A DNA stretch of 23,834 bases from an uncultured Eggerthella sp. (GTDB taxonomy: Bacteria; Actinomycetota; Coriobacteriia; Coriobacteriales; Eggerthellaceae): assembly GCA_900551155.1 (NCBI GenBank), contig URVA01000012.1:1-23834 (forward strand), written 5' to 3'. Below are positions 16,646-23,389 of the stretch, in pieces. Made by a program: the position numbers and the translations under genes. The stretch's first letter is position 1; every line of letters begins with the position of its first letter. Under the pieces are notes generated by a model. The model saw only the letters and a list, made by a program, of their open reading frames with translations. It was not told the origin of the DNA and ran no database searches.

Positions 16646-16711
16646 TTTGAACCTCTCTCATGCTACGAACAATTCTGTTCGCCTTTTGATTTCCAAATAA
16701 TAAAGTGATAA

Positions 16712-17005
16712 CTAGTCACGATCAGGACGAGCAACGATCATGTGGCGCTCAACAGCGTCAGTGATGCGCAAAACACGATCAAGCTCTGCAATGTTTGCAG
16801 GCTCTGCATGGAAATCGATAAGGGTGTAATCACCGTCAGTCAGACCATTGATTTCATAAGCGAGCTTGCGCTTACCCCAATTGTCTACGTTATCTACAAC
16901 ACCGTTACCTTCTGCGAGGGCGGTCTCGATACGTTTCATAACTGCGATACGGGTTTCTTCGTCGATTGACGGAGCTACAAAATACAAGAGTTCATAAGCC
17001 TTCAT
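16712..17005 (-). CDS. rpsF: 30S ribosomal protein S6
   Basis: S6 (97 residues) pairs with S18 on the 30S platform. It starts MKAYELLYFVAPSIDEETR, with the family block WGKRKLAYEINGLTDGDYTL and a C-terminal DAVERHMIVARPD. The ATG at 17005 has a full GGAGGTG about 5 bases upstream; the longer frame to 17083 would run through the leader hairpin. It is the first gene of rpsF-ssb-rpsR-rplI. The promoter lies at 17074-17102, and a hairpin sits in the roughly 60-base leader. Confidence 0.97.
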   Translation of the reverse strand: MKAYELLYFVAPSIDEETRIAVMKRIETALAEGNGVVDNVDNWGKRKLAYEINGLTDGDYTLIDFHAEPANIAELDRVLRITDAVERHMIVARPDRD

Positions 17006-17029
17006 CAGTTCACCTCCTCTGGACTTACG

Positions 17030-17058
17030 GCTTCGGGATTTGAAGGCATGCCCGAAGC
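17030..17058 (-). promoter_or_regulatory. rpsF leader hairpin, candidate S6:S18 autoregulatory site
   Basis: The minus strand reads GCTTCGGG, a 13-base loop, then CCCGAAGC, an 8-bp perfect stem. It lies between the rpsF promoter and the ribosome site, and CCG follows immediately. An upstream CGGCT can instead pair with AGCCG, giving an alternative fold. Leaders of rpsF operons in many bacteria bind the S6:S18 dimer through a hairpin with a CCG element (known for the family). Whether this is that motif is inference. Confidence 0.5.
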
Positions 17059-17073
17059 AGGAATAGCCGAACC

Positions 17074-17102
17074 ATAGTAACAAACTGCTTGTGTGTTCGC
17101 AA
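17074..17102 (-). promoter_or_regulatory. Promoter of the rpsF-ssb-rpsR-rplI operon
   Basis: TTGCGA and TACTAT on the minus strand are separated by 17 bases. This gives a transcript start near 17067 and a leader of about 62 bases that contains the hairpin at 17030-17058. Confidence 0.6.
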
Positions 17103-17580
17103 TTGCAAACAACTAGGAACTCACGGTTTATTCACATTACCTCTTCGATTTTCAAGATTAGACCTCAAACACATGTCGTTTAGCCACCACACGCGTTACT
17201 TACCTAGCCAGTATGCTATCCGAAAGAATTCACATCTATCTCTACTTTAAGCACTATTTTCTGCACATATTCGCATCATGATTCTCACATGATTCTCATA
17301 TCCGACTCATATCGATACTTGTATTCGGTGCGTATCTGGCTCCTATGTTCGTCTTATCTCGTCTTCGCGTATAAAAACTTTTTTAGATTCAGTAACAAAC
17401 ACGTTTTTTCATCCAAAACCCTTGAGTTGCAGGTCAAACCCTTATTTCAAAAGCAAATGGGACTGAAAACAAAAGCTTTCAATCCCATTTTGAGTTTTGA
17501 TTCATTTTCTAAGAACTTGTTTTAACTAAGCAGCTATTCCAAGCTAGATCATCCAAACTAACCTAGAAGCGTGTGAAGCC
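17103..17580. other. Gene-free AT-rich gap upstream of rpsF
   Basis: About 480 bases with no supported gene. It holds a weak terminator-like hairpin (AAATGGGA at 17455-17462 facing TCCCATTT at 17483-17490), which could end transcription of the upstream 193-residue protein gene. It also has an 11-base tandem copy of CATGATTCTCA near 17277-17300. A 78-codon plus-strand frame at 17289-17525 has no ribosome site and no protein-like features. Confidence 0.6.
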
Positions 17581-18162
17581 TTACTTTTCCGCTTGAGCTT
17601 TTTCTGCCTCTTCGGCTGCCTTTTCAAGCTTATCAGCAATTGCTTCAACTTGAGCTTCATCCACCTGATCTTCTTGATCAGCAGAAAGATCAGCCATTGG
17701 ATCTAAGCTGCCTTCCATATCGAGTTCAAGTTTGAGATTTTCCATAAAGTTAGGAGCAGGACCAATATAGGTAATTTCTTTATTGATGCCATTGTCATCA
17801 TAAAGATAACCAAACGCATATGCTTGCTCTTCACCTGGTAATCCACCTTCTGCAATCAAGGCATCGCGCATACCATCTTCGGTTTCTATATAACCGTCAT
17901 AGCAAAATGCATAGGCAGTTGCTCCACGAGCACCTTCAACTTCACGACGAGCAGCTAAGAAGCATTCTTCTACGTCGTCGCCAGGATGAGTCTCAATAAA
18001 CAAGTTTTCTTTTACTGCTAAACCAGTGAAGGGTACGACTTCTTCTCCACCCTCCATTTTTGCAGCAGCTTCATCTAAAACTGCACGGATAACAGTCTTT
18101 AAAACATCATCAATGTCTTCTTCGGGGGCGTTTGCCTCGGGATCAACCATACGTTCAGCCAT
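17581..18162 (-). CDS. Acidic protein of unknown function (193 aa)
   Basis: I do not recognise this protein. It starts at an ATG (18162) with AAAGGA 6-7 bases upstream. It is strongly acidic and has no signal peptide or membrane segment. A helical N-terminus (about residues 16-40) leads into a conserved-looking core (LFIETHPGDDVEECFLAARR, then TAYAFCYDGYIETEDG and AYAFGYLYDDNG), probably alpha/beta. The last 45 residues are a charged Ala/Glu/Lys helix. It is cytosolic and single-gene, with its own extended -10 promoter (18216-18224), a 10-bp palindrome upstream, and a probable weak terminator at 17455-17490. The core looks like a real fold rather than filler, and the two YAF(C/G)Y-D strands resemble each other. 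No function can be claimed. Confidence 0.8.
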   Translation of the reverse strand: MAERMVDPEANAPEEDIDDVLKTVIRAVLDEAAAKMEGGEEVVPFTGLAVKENLFIETHPGDDVEECFLAARREVEGARGATAYAFCYDGYIETEDGMRDALIAEGGLPGEEQAYAFGYLYDDNGINKEITYIGPAPNFMENLKLELDMEGSLDPMADLSADQEDQVDEAQVEAIADKLEKAAEEAEKAQAEK

Positions 18163-18215
18163 GGATAATCCTTTCGTCGTTTGTCGGTCGTTTAAATTTG
18201 TTATTAATTGCTTGA

Positions 18216-18224
18216 AGTGTAGCA
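18216..18224 (-). promoter_or_regulatory. Extended -10 promoter for the 193-aa protein gene
   Basis: The minus strand reads TG-C-TACACT, an extended -10 element, with no good -35. Transcription would begin near 18209, giving a leader of about 47 bases. The 10-bp palindrome CACGATCGTG (18223-18232) lies immediately upstream and overlaps the TG element, where a repressor or activator could bind. Confidence 0.5.
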
Positions 18225-18286
18225 CGATCGTGTGGTCATACTACTTTTGCTCCGAGCAACGGTTTCGTTTCAGTGATAGACATTAA

Positions 18287-18314
18287 TAAAAAATGACCTC
18301 ATAAATGAGGTCAT
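18287..18314 (-). terminator. Terminator of tRNA-Ser(CGA)
   Basis: The minus strand forms ATGACCTCAT facing ATGAGGTCAT (18293-18314) with a minimal loop, followed by TTTTTT. It lies just past the CCA end of the tRNA. Confidence 0.9.
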
Positions 18315-18322
18315 GAAAATTC

Positions 18323-18415
18323 TGGCGGAAGGAGAGGGATTTGAACCCTCGTTACCGGGAGTACCGGTAAAACGGTTTTCGAGACCGCCGCATTCAGCCG
18401 CTCTGCCATCCTTCC
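18323..18415 (-). tRNA. tRNA-Ser (anticodon CGA)
   Basis: A 93-base class II tRNA with encoded CCA. The acceptor stem starts GGAAGGA, and the anticodon stem-loop GCGGT-CTCGAAA-ACCGT gives CGA. The long variable arm is CCGG-TACT-CCGG, with T-arm GAGGG-TTCAAAT-CCCTC. No clear promoter is seen between it and the upstream tRNA-Ser(GGA). Confidence 0.97.
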
Positions 18416-18474
18416 ATTACTATTTATCGAAATTCCTTGCACTGGACTTCTCCGTATCGAAATCCAACAGAACT

Positions 18475-18567
18475 TCTATGTCGTCGAAACCTTTTGTAAG
18501 GTTTCTTTTCGAAGCCAATGCGCACGGCTTCTTGTTGAAGCCAATTTTACGAGATTAAGGCTTCTTT
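18475..18567. repeat. Cluster of GAAGCC/GGCTTC palindromes between two tRNA-Ser genes
   Basis: Within about 90 bases the plus strand has GAAACCTT-TTGT-AAGGTTTC, then GAAGCCAAT, GGCTTC, again GAAGCCAAT, and a final GGCTTC. Several mutually exclusive small hairpins could form. The spacer between the tRNA genes contains nothing else recognisable. Confidence 0.5.
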
Positions 18568-18578
18568 ATTAGTATTTG

Positions 18579-18608
18579 TAAAAAAGGTCGTTCAAAAAGA
18601 ACGACCTT
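18579..18608 (-). terminator. Terminator of tRNA-Ser(GGA)
   Basis: The minus strand reads AAGGTCGTTC-TTTTT-GAACGACCTT followed by TTTT. The stem sequence is nearly the same as that after tRNA-Ala at 23078-23106. Confidence 0.92.
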
Positions 18609-18617
18609 GAAATTTCC

Positions 18618-18710
18618 TGGCGGAGAGATGGGGATTCGAACCCCAGGTACGCTTTTGGCGCACACACGATTTCCAATCGTGCTCCTTAAGCCAGACTCGG
18701 ACATCTCTCC
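18618..18710 (-). tRNA. tRNA-Ser (anticodon GGA)
   Basis: A 93-base class II tRNA with encoded CCA. The acceptor GGAGAGA pairs with TCTCTCC, the anticodon stem-loop CACGA-TTGGAAA-TCGTG gives GGA, the variable arm is TGCGCC-AAAA-GCGTAC, and the T-arm is TGGGG-TTCGAAT-CCCCA. It has a promoter of its own overlapping the end of the upstream ABC gene. Confidence 0.98.
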
Positions 18711-18741
18711 AGCTTGCCGTGTTTTACACGTGCAGGATGGC

Positions 18742-18771
18742 AGTATACACCAAATTAGTACTCGGTAACAA
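18742..18771 (-). promoter_or_regulatory. Promoter of tRNA-Ser(GGA)
   Basis: TTGTTA and TATACT on the minus strand are 18 bases apart, and TG directly precedes the -10. The -35 lies within the last codons of the ABC ATPase gene, so the tRNA is transcribed independently of it. Confidence 0.7.
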
Positions 18772-19552
18772 GAGAATAATAGCCATCTTGTGACAATATT
18801 CTTAAAGGAACATCAAATAATCCAGAAACACATTCGGTAGTAAGCGCTTCTTCTTTAGGCTTATCAGCGAAAAGCTTGCCGTCTTTAATCATTACCACTC
18901 GTTTAATTTCAGGAATGATATCTTCTGGATAGTGAGTAACCAAAATAATTGCTTTACCCGCTGCCGTTAAATCACGCATGATTTTGCGCACGTAATACAT
19001 TCCTTCAGGGTCGAGACCCGTAGTTGGCTCATCCAACACCAACACCTCTGGATCATGTACTAATGCGCGAGCAATCAAAACACGACGAGCCTGACCGGAA
19101 GATAAGGTCATTACATCGCGATCTGCTAAGTAATCAATGCCTAAAAATTCGAGAATTTCGCTTACCTTAGCTTCACCTTCTTCGGTCATTGAATGCTGGC
19201 GAGGAACACCTAACGATCCCAAGAGACCGCCATATACCACTTCGAACACAGGAAGATGAACGGTAATTTGATTTTGCATAGTAGCAGAAACAACACCGAG
19301 GCATTTCTTTGTTTCCTGGAGCGTTACCAGCGCCTTACCTTTAAACAAAACAGGAGGATGCTCTCTATACAAAGGAAATACCTCTCGGGTAATCAAGTTG
19401 ATAAACGTTGATTTACCTGCACCATTAGGGCCAATCAGAGCAATACTTTCACCTTGGGCAAGATCAAAATCATCAATTGAAAGAATGTCTTTACCATTAC
19501 GGCGAACAACAGCATTGTGCAGGGTAATCAAGGGGATTTCTTCGTTACACAT
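18755..19552 (-). CDS. Orphan ABC transporter ATPase, YlmA-like
   Basis: A 265-residue ATP-binding cassette. Walker A is GPNGAGKST, the signature is LSSGQARR, and Walker B plus D-loop are VLVLDEPTTGLDP, with the H-loop in LVTHYPEDI. The Q-loop region (SATMQNQI) and overall layout resemble B. subtilis YlmA and the ModF/iron-type ATPases more than lipid or peptide exporters. The ATG at 19552 has GGAGGA 6 bases upstream; the longer frame to 19585 would read through a leader hairpin. No membrane permease lies beside it: upstream is the parvulin lipoprotein and downstream a tRNA. It therefore works with a distant permease, or is a soluble regulatory ATPase. Confidence 0.88.
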   Translation of the reverse strand: MCNEEIPLITLHNAVVRRNGKDILSIDDFDLAQGESIALIGPNGAGKSTFINLITREVFPLYREHPPVLFKGKALVTLQETKKCLGVVSATMQNQITVHLPVFEVVYGGLLGSLGVPRQHSMTEEGEAKVSEILEFLGIDYLADRDVMTLSSGQARRVLIARALVHDPEVLVLDEPTTGLDPEGMYYVRKIMRDLTAAGKAIILVTHYPEDIIPEIKRVVMIKDGKLFADKPKEEALTTECVSGLFDVPLRILSQDGYYSLVTEY

Positions 19553-19572
19553 TTGGTTCCTCCAAAATAAAT

Positions 19573-19601
19573 AGGGCCACCTCATAATACTCGGTAGCCC
19601 T
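19573..19601 (-). terminator. Hairpin between the lipoprotein gene and the ABC gene
   Basis: The minus strand reads AGGGCTACC, an 11-base loop, then GGTGGCCCT (9 bp, one G-T), followed by ATTTATTTT and then the ABC gene ribosome site. It may be a leaky terminator or a 5' leader attenuator. Confidence 0.45.
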
Positions 19602-19686
19602 AAAGAAAACTATTACTTTCAAGCAAAGTGTGGGTAATTACCAACCTTCGATCAGTTTACTTGGTGATGAACTAATTGCTTTCGGA

Positions 19687-20886
19687 TTATTGACCTTCAG
19701 TTGATTGGTCAGTAGAAGATTCATCGGTTGCAGCCTGATCTTCAGTTGCCTCTTCAGAAGATCCGTCGCTTGAAGCGTCAGTTCCCTCTTCAGTAGAACC
19801 TTCAGTTGAAGAACCATCGCCTGATTCATCAGTGGTTCCTTCCTCGGATTCGTACTGAGTCATATCCAAGTTGTAAGGAACATCTTCTGGCATGTCATTA
19901 ATTTGAATGTCAGCCTGTTCTTTGTAAGAAGTGAACCAGTCGTTATATGCAGTAGATTGATTCTGACTCTTTACGATATTGGAAATGTAATCAACGAATT
20001 CGCTTGGATAATCATCTAAAGAATCAGCAGTGCCATCGCAAGAAAATTCATCGGTGCACTTAATAATATGGATACCGTAATCGCTGGTAACTAAACCTGA
20101 TACCTCACCCTTTGACAGTTCGCCAAGAGCAGTTGTATAGGCATCAACAAAGGTATTCGTTGCATCCCAACCTACATCACCGCCATTTTCAGCAGAAGCG
20201 GTATCGGTAGAATACTGTTTTGCTGCGTCTGCAAAATCAAGGGTTCCTGCATTAATCTGGTCAAGAACTTCTTGAGCGGTAGCTTCATCATCAGAAGAGA
20301 ACAAAATATGAGAAGAACGCTTAGCGCCATCAAACATGGTGTAGTAGGTGTTCAGCATCTCCAAAACTTCTGAATCGTCAGCTTCTGCGGAATCACCTGC
20401 AACGTTTTCCATCAAAGCTTCATCACGGAAGCCTTCTTCGATGGCTTGACGATACTGGTCTTCAGAAATTCCTGTGCTGCTAAGGGCACTTTGCCATTCT
20501 TCGTCACTAGAATAATTTGATTTCATGGATTCGATATGCTCATCAACCTCAGATTGATCAACCGAAATCCCTTTTTCATCACACGCTTGCTTCTTTAGTT
20601 CAACTTCGGTGTAGTAATCAATAACCTGGCTGCGTACCGTAGAAGGATCAAGCGAATTTTCATTCATCCAATTTGCCCAATCCTGGTCACTAGTTAAGTC
20701 AGAACTTGTACGAAAATCCTGAATATACTTTGTAATAGTGTCTTCTTCAATTTCAGAGCCATTAACCGTAGCTGCCACGCCTCCGGTGTATCCATAATTC
20801 GTACCACCGCAACCAACAAGTGCAAAACAGCATGCTGCGGAAACACCAATAATAGATACCTTACGAAGTAAAGCCTTGTGTTTCAT
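19687..20886 (-). CDS. prsA: Lipoprotein peptidyl-prolyl isomerase, PrsA/SurA-like
   Basis: A 399-residue extracytoplasmic foldase. The N-terminus MKHKALLRK is followed by a hydrophobic stretch and a lipobox LVGC, with Cys26 lipidated, so it should be anchored on the outer face of the membrane. Next is a SurA_N-type chaperone region (VNGSEIEEDTITKYI, IDYYTEVELKKQA). A parvulin rotamase domain spans about residues 190-285 (RSSHILFSSDDEATAQEVL, FADAAKQYSTD, GGDVGW, GELSKGEVSGLV, YGIHIIKC). The last roughly 55 residues are a disordered Ser/Thr/Glu/Gly/Asp repeat tail without known role. The ATG at 20886 has AAGGGA upstream. It lies downstream of typA, behind a terminator, with a hairpin in its own leader. 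The symbol is by similarity and the class is secure. Confidence 0.9.
   Translation of the reverse strand: MKHKALLRKVSIIGVSAACCFALVGCGGTNYGYTGGVAATVNGSEIEEDTITKYIQDFRTSSDLTSDQDWANWMNENSLDPSTVRSQVIDYYTEVELKKQACDEKGISVDQSEVDEHIESMKSNYSSDEEWQSALSSTGISEDQYRQAIEEGFRDEALMENVAGDSAEADDSEVLEMLNTYYTMFDGAKRSSHILFSSDDEATAQEVLDQINAGTLDFADAAKQYSTDTASAENGGDVGWDATNTFVDAYTTALGELSKGEVSGLVTSDYGIHIIKCTDEFSCDGTADSLDDYPSEFVDYISNIVKSQNQSTAYNDWFTSYKEQADIQINDMPEDVPYNLDMTQYESEEGTTDESGDGSSTEGSTEEGTDASSDGSSEEATEDQAATDESSTDQSTEGQ
19690..19850. repeat. Low-complexity DNA coding for the Ser/Thr/Glu tail
   Basis: Short imperfect repeats (plus-strand words such as CTTCAGT, TCTTCAG and CAGTTGA) encode the acidic Ser/Thr/Glu tail of the isomerase. 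Such a tract could vary in length by slippage. Confidence 0.55.
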
Positions 20887-20913
20887 TTAGTTCCCTTACC
20901 TTATTTAGTGCTA

Positions 20914-20939
20914 AAGAACCGCACTAATCAGCGGTTCTT
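20914..20939 (-). promoter_or_regulatory. Hairpin in the leader of the parvulin lipoprotein gene
   Basis: AAGAACCGC and GCGGTTCTT form a 9-bp perfect stem with an 8-base loop, ending 28 bases before the start codon. On the minus strand only TTTAGC follows, so this is probably a leader structure rather than a terminator. Confidence 0.45.
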
Positions 20940-21032
20940 CGCTATTTTGGCACAAAGCTTACAATCGCAACCTATTCGCACAATTTACCCATTTATTGCA
21001 GCCTGTTTATCACAAGCTCTTCATAAAGTAAG

Positions 21033-21070
21033 AAAAAAAAATGCACGCTCACCGCAGTAAGCGTGCATTT
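21033..21070 (-). terminator. Rho-independent terminator of typA
   Basis: The minus strand forms AAATGCACGCT facing AGCGTGCATTT, with about a 10-base loop, followed by a run of at least eight T. It lies about 57 bases past the typA stop. Confidence 0.95.
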
Positions 21071-21127
21071 ATCTTGAGTCTGTAAGATACCTTTTCAAGT
21101 AGTAGCTATTTAGCTACCACCCTAGCT

Positions 21128-22942
21128 CTACTTATTTTTTGCTTCCTTACGACGTTCCGTTGCAGAAAGAAGACGCTTACGAAGACGAATAGACTTTGGC
21201 GTGATTTCAACCAATTCGTCATCTTCAATGTATTCAAGTGCCTCTTCCAACGTAAACGTAACAGGAGGGGTTAACTGAATAGCCTTATCGGCACCAGCGG
21301 AGCGTTGGTTACCAAGTTGCTTTGCCTTAGCAACATTTACTACCATGTCGCCTTCTTTAGCAGATTCACCAACAATCATGCCTTCATAGCAGTCTTCGCC
21401 AGGACCAATAAACAAGCGTCCGCGTTGCTGTAAGGTATCCAACGCATAAGCTACTGATTTTTCTGTAGCCATAGCGATCATAGAACCATTCTTACGTCCG
21501 CTGAATTCACCACGATAAGGACCGTATTCACTAAAGTGATGGAACATAGTAGCTTCACCATGAGAAACATTAAGAAGCTTGGTGCGCAAGCCCATGGTTC
21601 CGCGAGAAGGAATTTTGAAAACAAGGTGAGTCTGTTCTCCGCGCTGGAACATATCGGTCATTTCGCCACCTGCCGTGCCAAATACCTCAATGCATTTTCC
21701 TGCATATTCGCTCGGAGTATCCACCGTTGCTTCTTCGATAGGCTCCATCTTATTGCCGTTAGCATCGGTTTTAATAATGACGCGAGGACGACCAACCTGG
21801 AATTCATATCCTTCACGACGCATGGTTTCCATCAAAACCGAAAGATGAAGAACACCGCGACCAGCAACTTCAATACCAGACTTATCTTCAAGTTCGGTAA
21901 TGCGCATCGAAATATTTGATTCTGCTTCACGGAATAGACGCTCTTTCAACTGGCGTGCTTGAACGATTTCGCCTTCACGACCAACAAGTGGAGAAGTAGA
22001 AGCTTCGAATACAACAGACATCGTAGGTTCTTCTACTTCAATAGGATCAAGAATTACCGGTGTTTCACGGTTGGTTACCATATCGCCAATATCGGCATCT
22101 TCGATACCAACTACCGCAATGATGTCGCCCGCACCCGCTTCAGGAACTTCCTTTTTACCTAATTCTTCGAAGGTAAACACTTGCTTGATTAGCGTGTTGT
22201 AGCGCGTGCCGTCGTTTTTAATAACAAGAACAGGCTCGTTTTTGTGCATCGTGCCCGAATGAAGACGACCCACACCAATTCGTCCAACAAAGCTGGAATG
22301 GTCAACAGTGCAGATTTGCAGGGCAACAGGACCATTAGGCTCACAGTCTGGTGCAGGAATTTCTTTCAGGATAGTTTCCAACAAAGGAACCATATTCATA
22401 TTGCCATCTTCTGCATCGTAGCGAGCATAACCATTAACTGCGCTGGCATAAATAATAGGGAAGTCCAACTGCTCATCAGAAGCATTGAGTTCTACCATCA
22501 AATCGAATACTTCATCGACAACTTCTTCAGGGCGAGAACCAGGACGATCAATTTTATTGATTACTACAACGATGCGAAGTCCGAGTGACAATGCCTTTTC
22601 AAGTACGAAACGAGTCTGAGGCATAGGACCTTCAAAAGCATCAACAATAAGAAGAGCGCCATCTGCCATATTTAATACACGCTCAACCTCGCCACCAAAG
22701 TCAGCATGGCCAGGCGTATCGATAACATTAATCTTGATGTCTTTATACGTGATAGAAATATTCTTAGACAGAATAGTAATGCCGCGTTCACGTTCCTGAT
22801 CATTGGAATCCAAAACGCGTTCTGCTACTTCTTGGTTCTCTCGAAATACGCCAGCGGTATACAAGAGACGATCGACCAAGGTTGTTTTACCGTGGTCAAC
22901 ATGCGCAATAATTGCAACATTTCTAATATTTTCTTGCTTCAT
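21128..22942 (-). CDS. typA: Translational GTPase TypA/BipA
   Basis: A ribosome-binding GTPase of the elongation-factor family, needed for 50S assembly and growth under stress. The 604 residues are the normal length. G motifs: AHVDHGKTTLVDRLLY (residues about 14-29), RGITILSKN, DTPGHADFGGEVERVL, NKIDRPG. EF-G-like domains III and V and the BipA-specific C-terminal domain follow (QQRGRLFIGPGEDCYEGMIV, a BipA hallmark). The ATG at 22942 has an AAGAAG-type ribosome site. It is a single-gene unit: terminator after it and a promoter region at 22943-23040 with a long inverted repeat. Confidence 0.98.
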   Translation of the reverse strand: MKQENIRNVAIIAHVDHGKTTLVDRLLYTAGVFRENQEVAERVLDSNDQERERGITILSKNISITYKDIKINVIDTPGHADFGGEVERVLNMADGALLIVDAFEGPMPQTRFVLEKALSLGLRIVVVINKIDRPGSRPEEVVDEVFDLMVELNASDEQLDFPIIYASAVNGYARYDAEDGNMNMVPLLETILKEIPAPDCEPNGPVALQICTVDHSSFVGRIGVGRLHSGTMHKNEPVLVIKNDGTRYNTLIKQVFTFEELGKKEVPEAGAGDIIAVVGIEDADIGDMVTNRETPVILDPIEVEEPTMSVVFEASTSPLVGREGEIVQARQLKERLFREAESNISMRITELEDKSGIEVAGRGVLHLSVLMETMRREGYEFQVGRPRVIIKTDANGNKMEPIEEATVDTPSEYAGKCIEVFGTAGGEMTDMFQRGEQTHLVFKIPSRGTMGLRTKLLNVSHGEATMFHHFSEYGPYRGEFSGRKNGSMIAMATEKSVAYALDTLQQRGRLFIGPGEDCYEGMIVGESAKEGDMVVNVAKAKQLGNQRSAGADKAIQLTPPVTFTLEEALEYIEDDELVEITPKSIRLRKRLLSATERRKEAKNK

Positions 22943-22987
22943 GTAAGTTTCTTCTTTCTCAAGCGAAACAAATCTACGTTATAAAAC

Positions 22988-23013
22988 ACGTACTTATTTT
23001 ATGACCAGTACGT
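22988..23013. promoter_or_regulatory. Inverted repeat in the typA leader
   Basis: ACGTAC and GTACGT are separated by 14 bases, just downstream of a candidate minus-strand -10, TACAAT (23015-23020), that lacks a good -35. It could be an operator across the transcript start or a leader hairpin. Confidence 0.3.
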
Positions 23014-23077
23014 AATTGTATTTTGAAACACCGACTTATACATCAGGTCAATGTAAAATCAGCAAGGTTTCACACGT

Positions 23078-23106
23078 AAAAAAAGGCCGTTCTTACGAAC
23101 GACCTT
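23078..23106 (-). terminator. Terminator of tRNA-Ala
   Basis: The minus strand reads AAGGTCGTTC-GTAA-GAACGGCCTT (one G-T) followed by seven T. It is close kin of the terminator at 18579-18608. Confidence 0.92.
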
Positions 23107-23113
23107 AGATACT

Positions 23114-23189
23114 TGGTGGAGCATAGGGGGATCGAACCCCTGACCTCAGGCTTGCAAAGCCCGCGCTCTCCCAGCTGAGCTAATGCCCC
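23114..23189 (-). tRNA. tRNA-Ala (anticodon TGC)
   Basis: A 76-base cloverleaf with encoded CCA. The acceptor stem begins GGGGCAT, the D-arm is GCTCAGCTGGGAGAGC, the anticodon loop TTTGCAA gives TGC, and the T-arm is AGGGG-TTCGATC-CCCCT. It follows tRNA-Ile with a strong hairpin in the 74-base spacer and is not next to rRNA genes. Confidence 0.98.
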
Positions 23190-23208
23190 ATATGTGCGAT
23201 TCTCTATA

Positions 23209-23252
23209 ATAAGCGCTCCATCGGCTAACTCGGCTCACGGTGGAGCGCTTAT
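23209..23252. promoter_or_regulatory. Strong hairpin between tRNA-Ile and tRNA-Ala
   Basis: ATAAGCGCTCCA (23209-23220) and its perfect complement (23241-23252) form a 12-bp stem with a 20-base loop that contains CGGCT twice. There is no T-run on either strand, so it is not a standard terminator. It may be an RNase processing site in an Ile-Ala precursor. Confidence 0.55.
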
Positions 23253-23263
23253 CCGTAAAATAA

Positions 23264-23340
<77 letters not shown>

Positions 23341-23358
23341 GAAAAATCGCGCTCGAAT

Positions 23359-23387
23359 AATTTACTACCTTCGCCTATTTCGGTCAA
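23359..23387 (-). promoter_or_regulatory. Promoter of the tRNA-Ile/tRNA-Ala unit
   Basis: TTGACC and TAAATT on the minus strand are exactly 17 bases apart, with the -10 about 19 bases before the mature tRNA-Ile end. Confidence 0.85.
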
Positions 23388-23389
23388 GC

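Noticed and set aside
17277..17300. Tandem CATGATTCTCA as a CRISPR or iteron array
   Set aside because: Only two short copies; no spacer regularity and no replication or cas gene nearby.
17289..17525. 78-codon plus-strand frame in the gap upstream of rpsF
   Set aside because: No ribosome site or promoter, and it reads through the terminator-like hairpin.
18313..18558. Plus-strand frame starting MKILAEGEGFEPSLPG
   Set aside because: Antisense to tRNA-Ser(CGA), the same kind of false gene.
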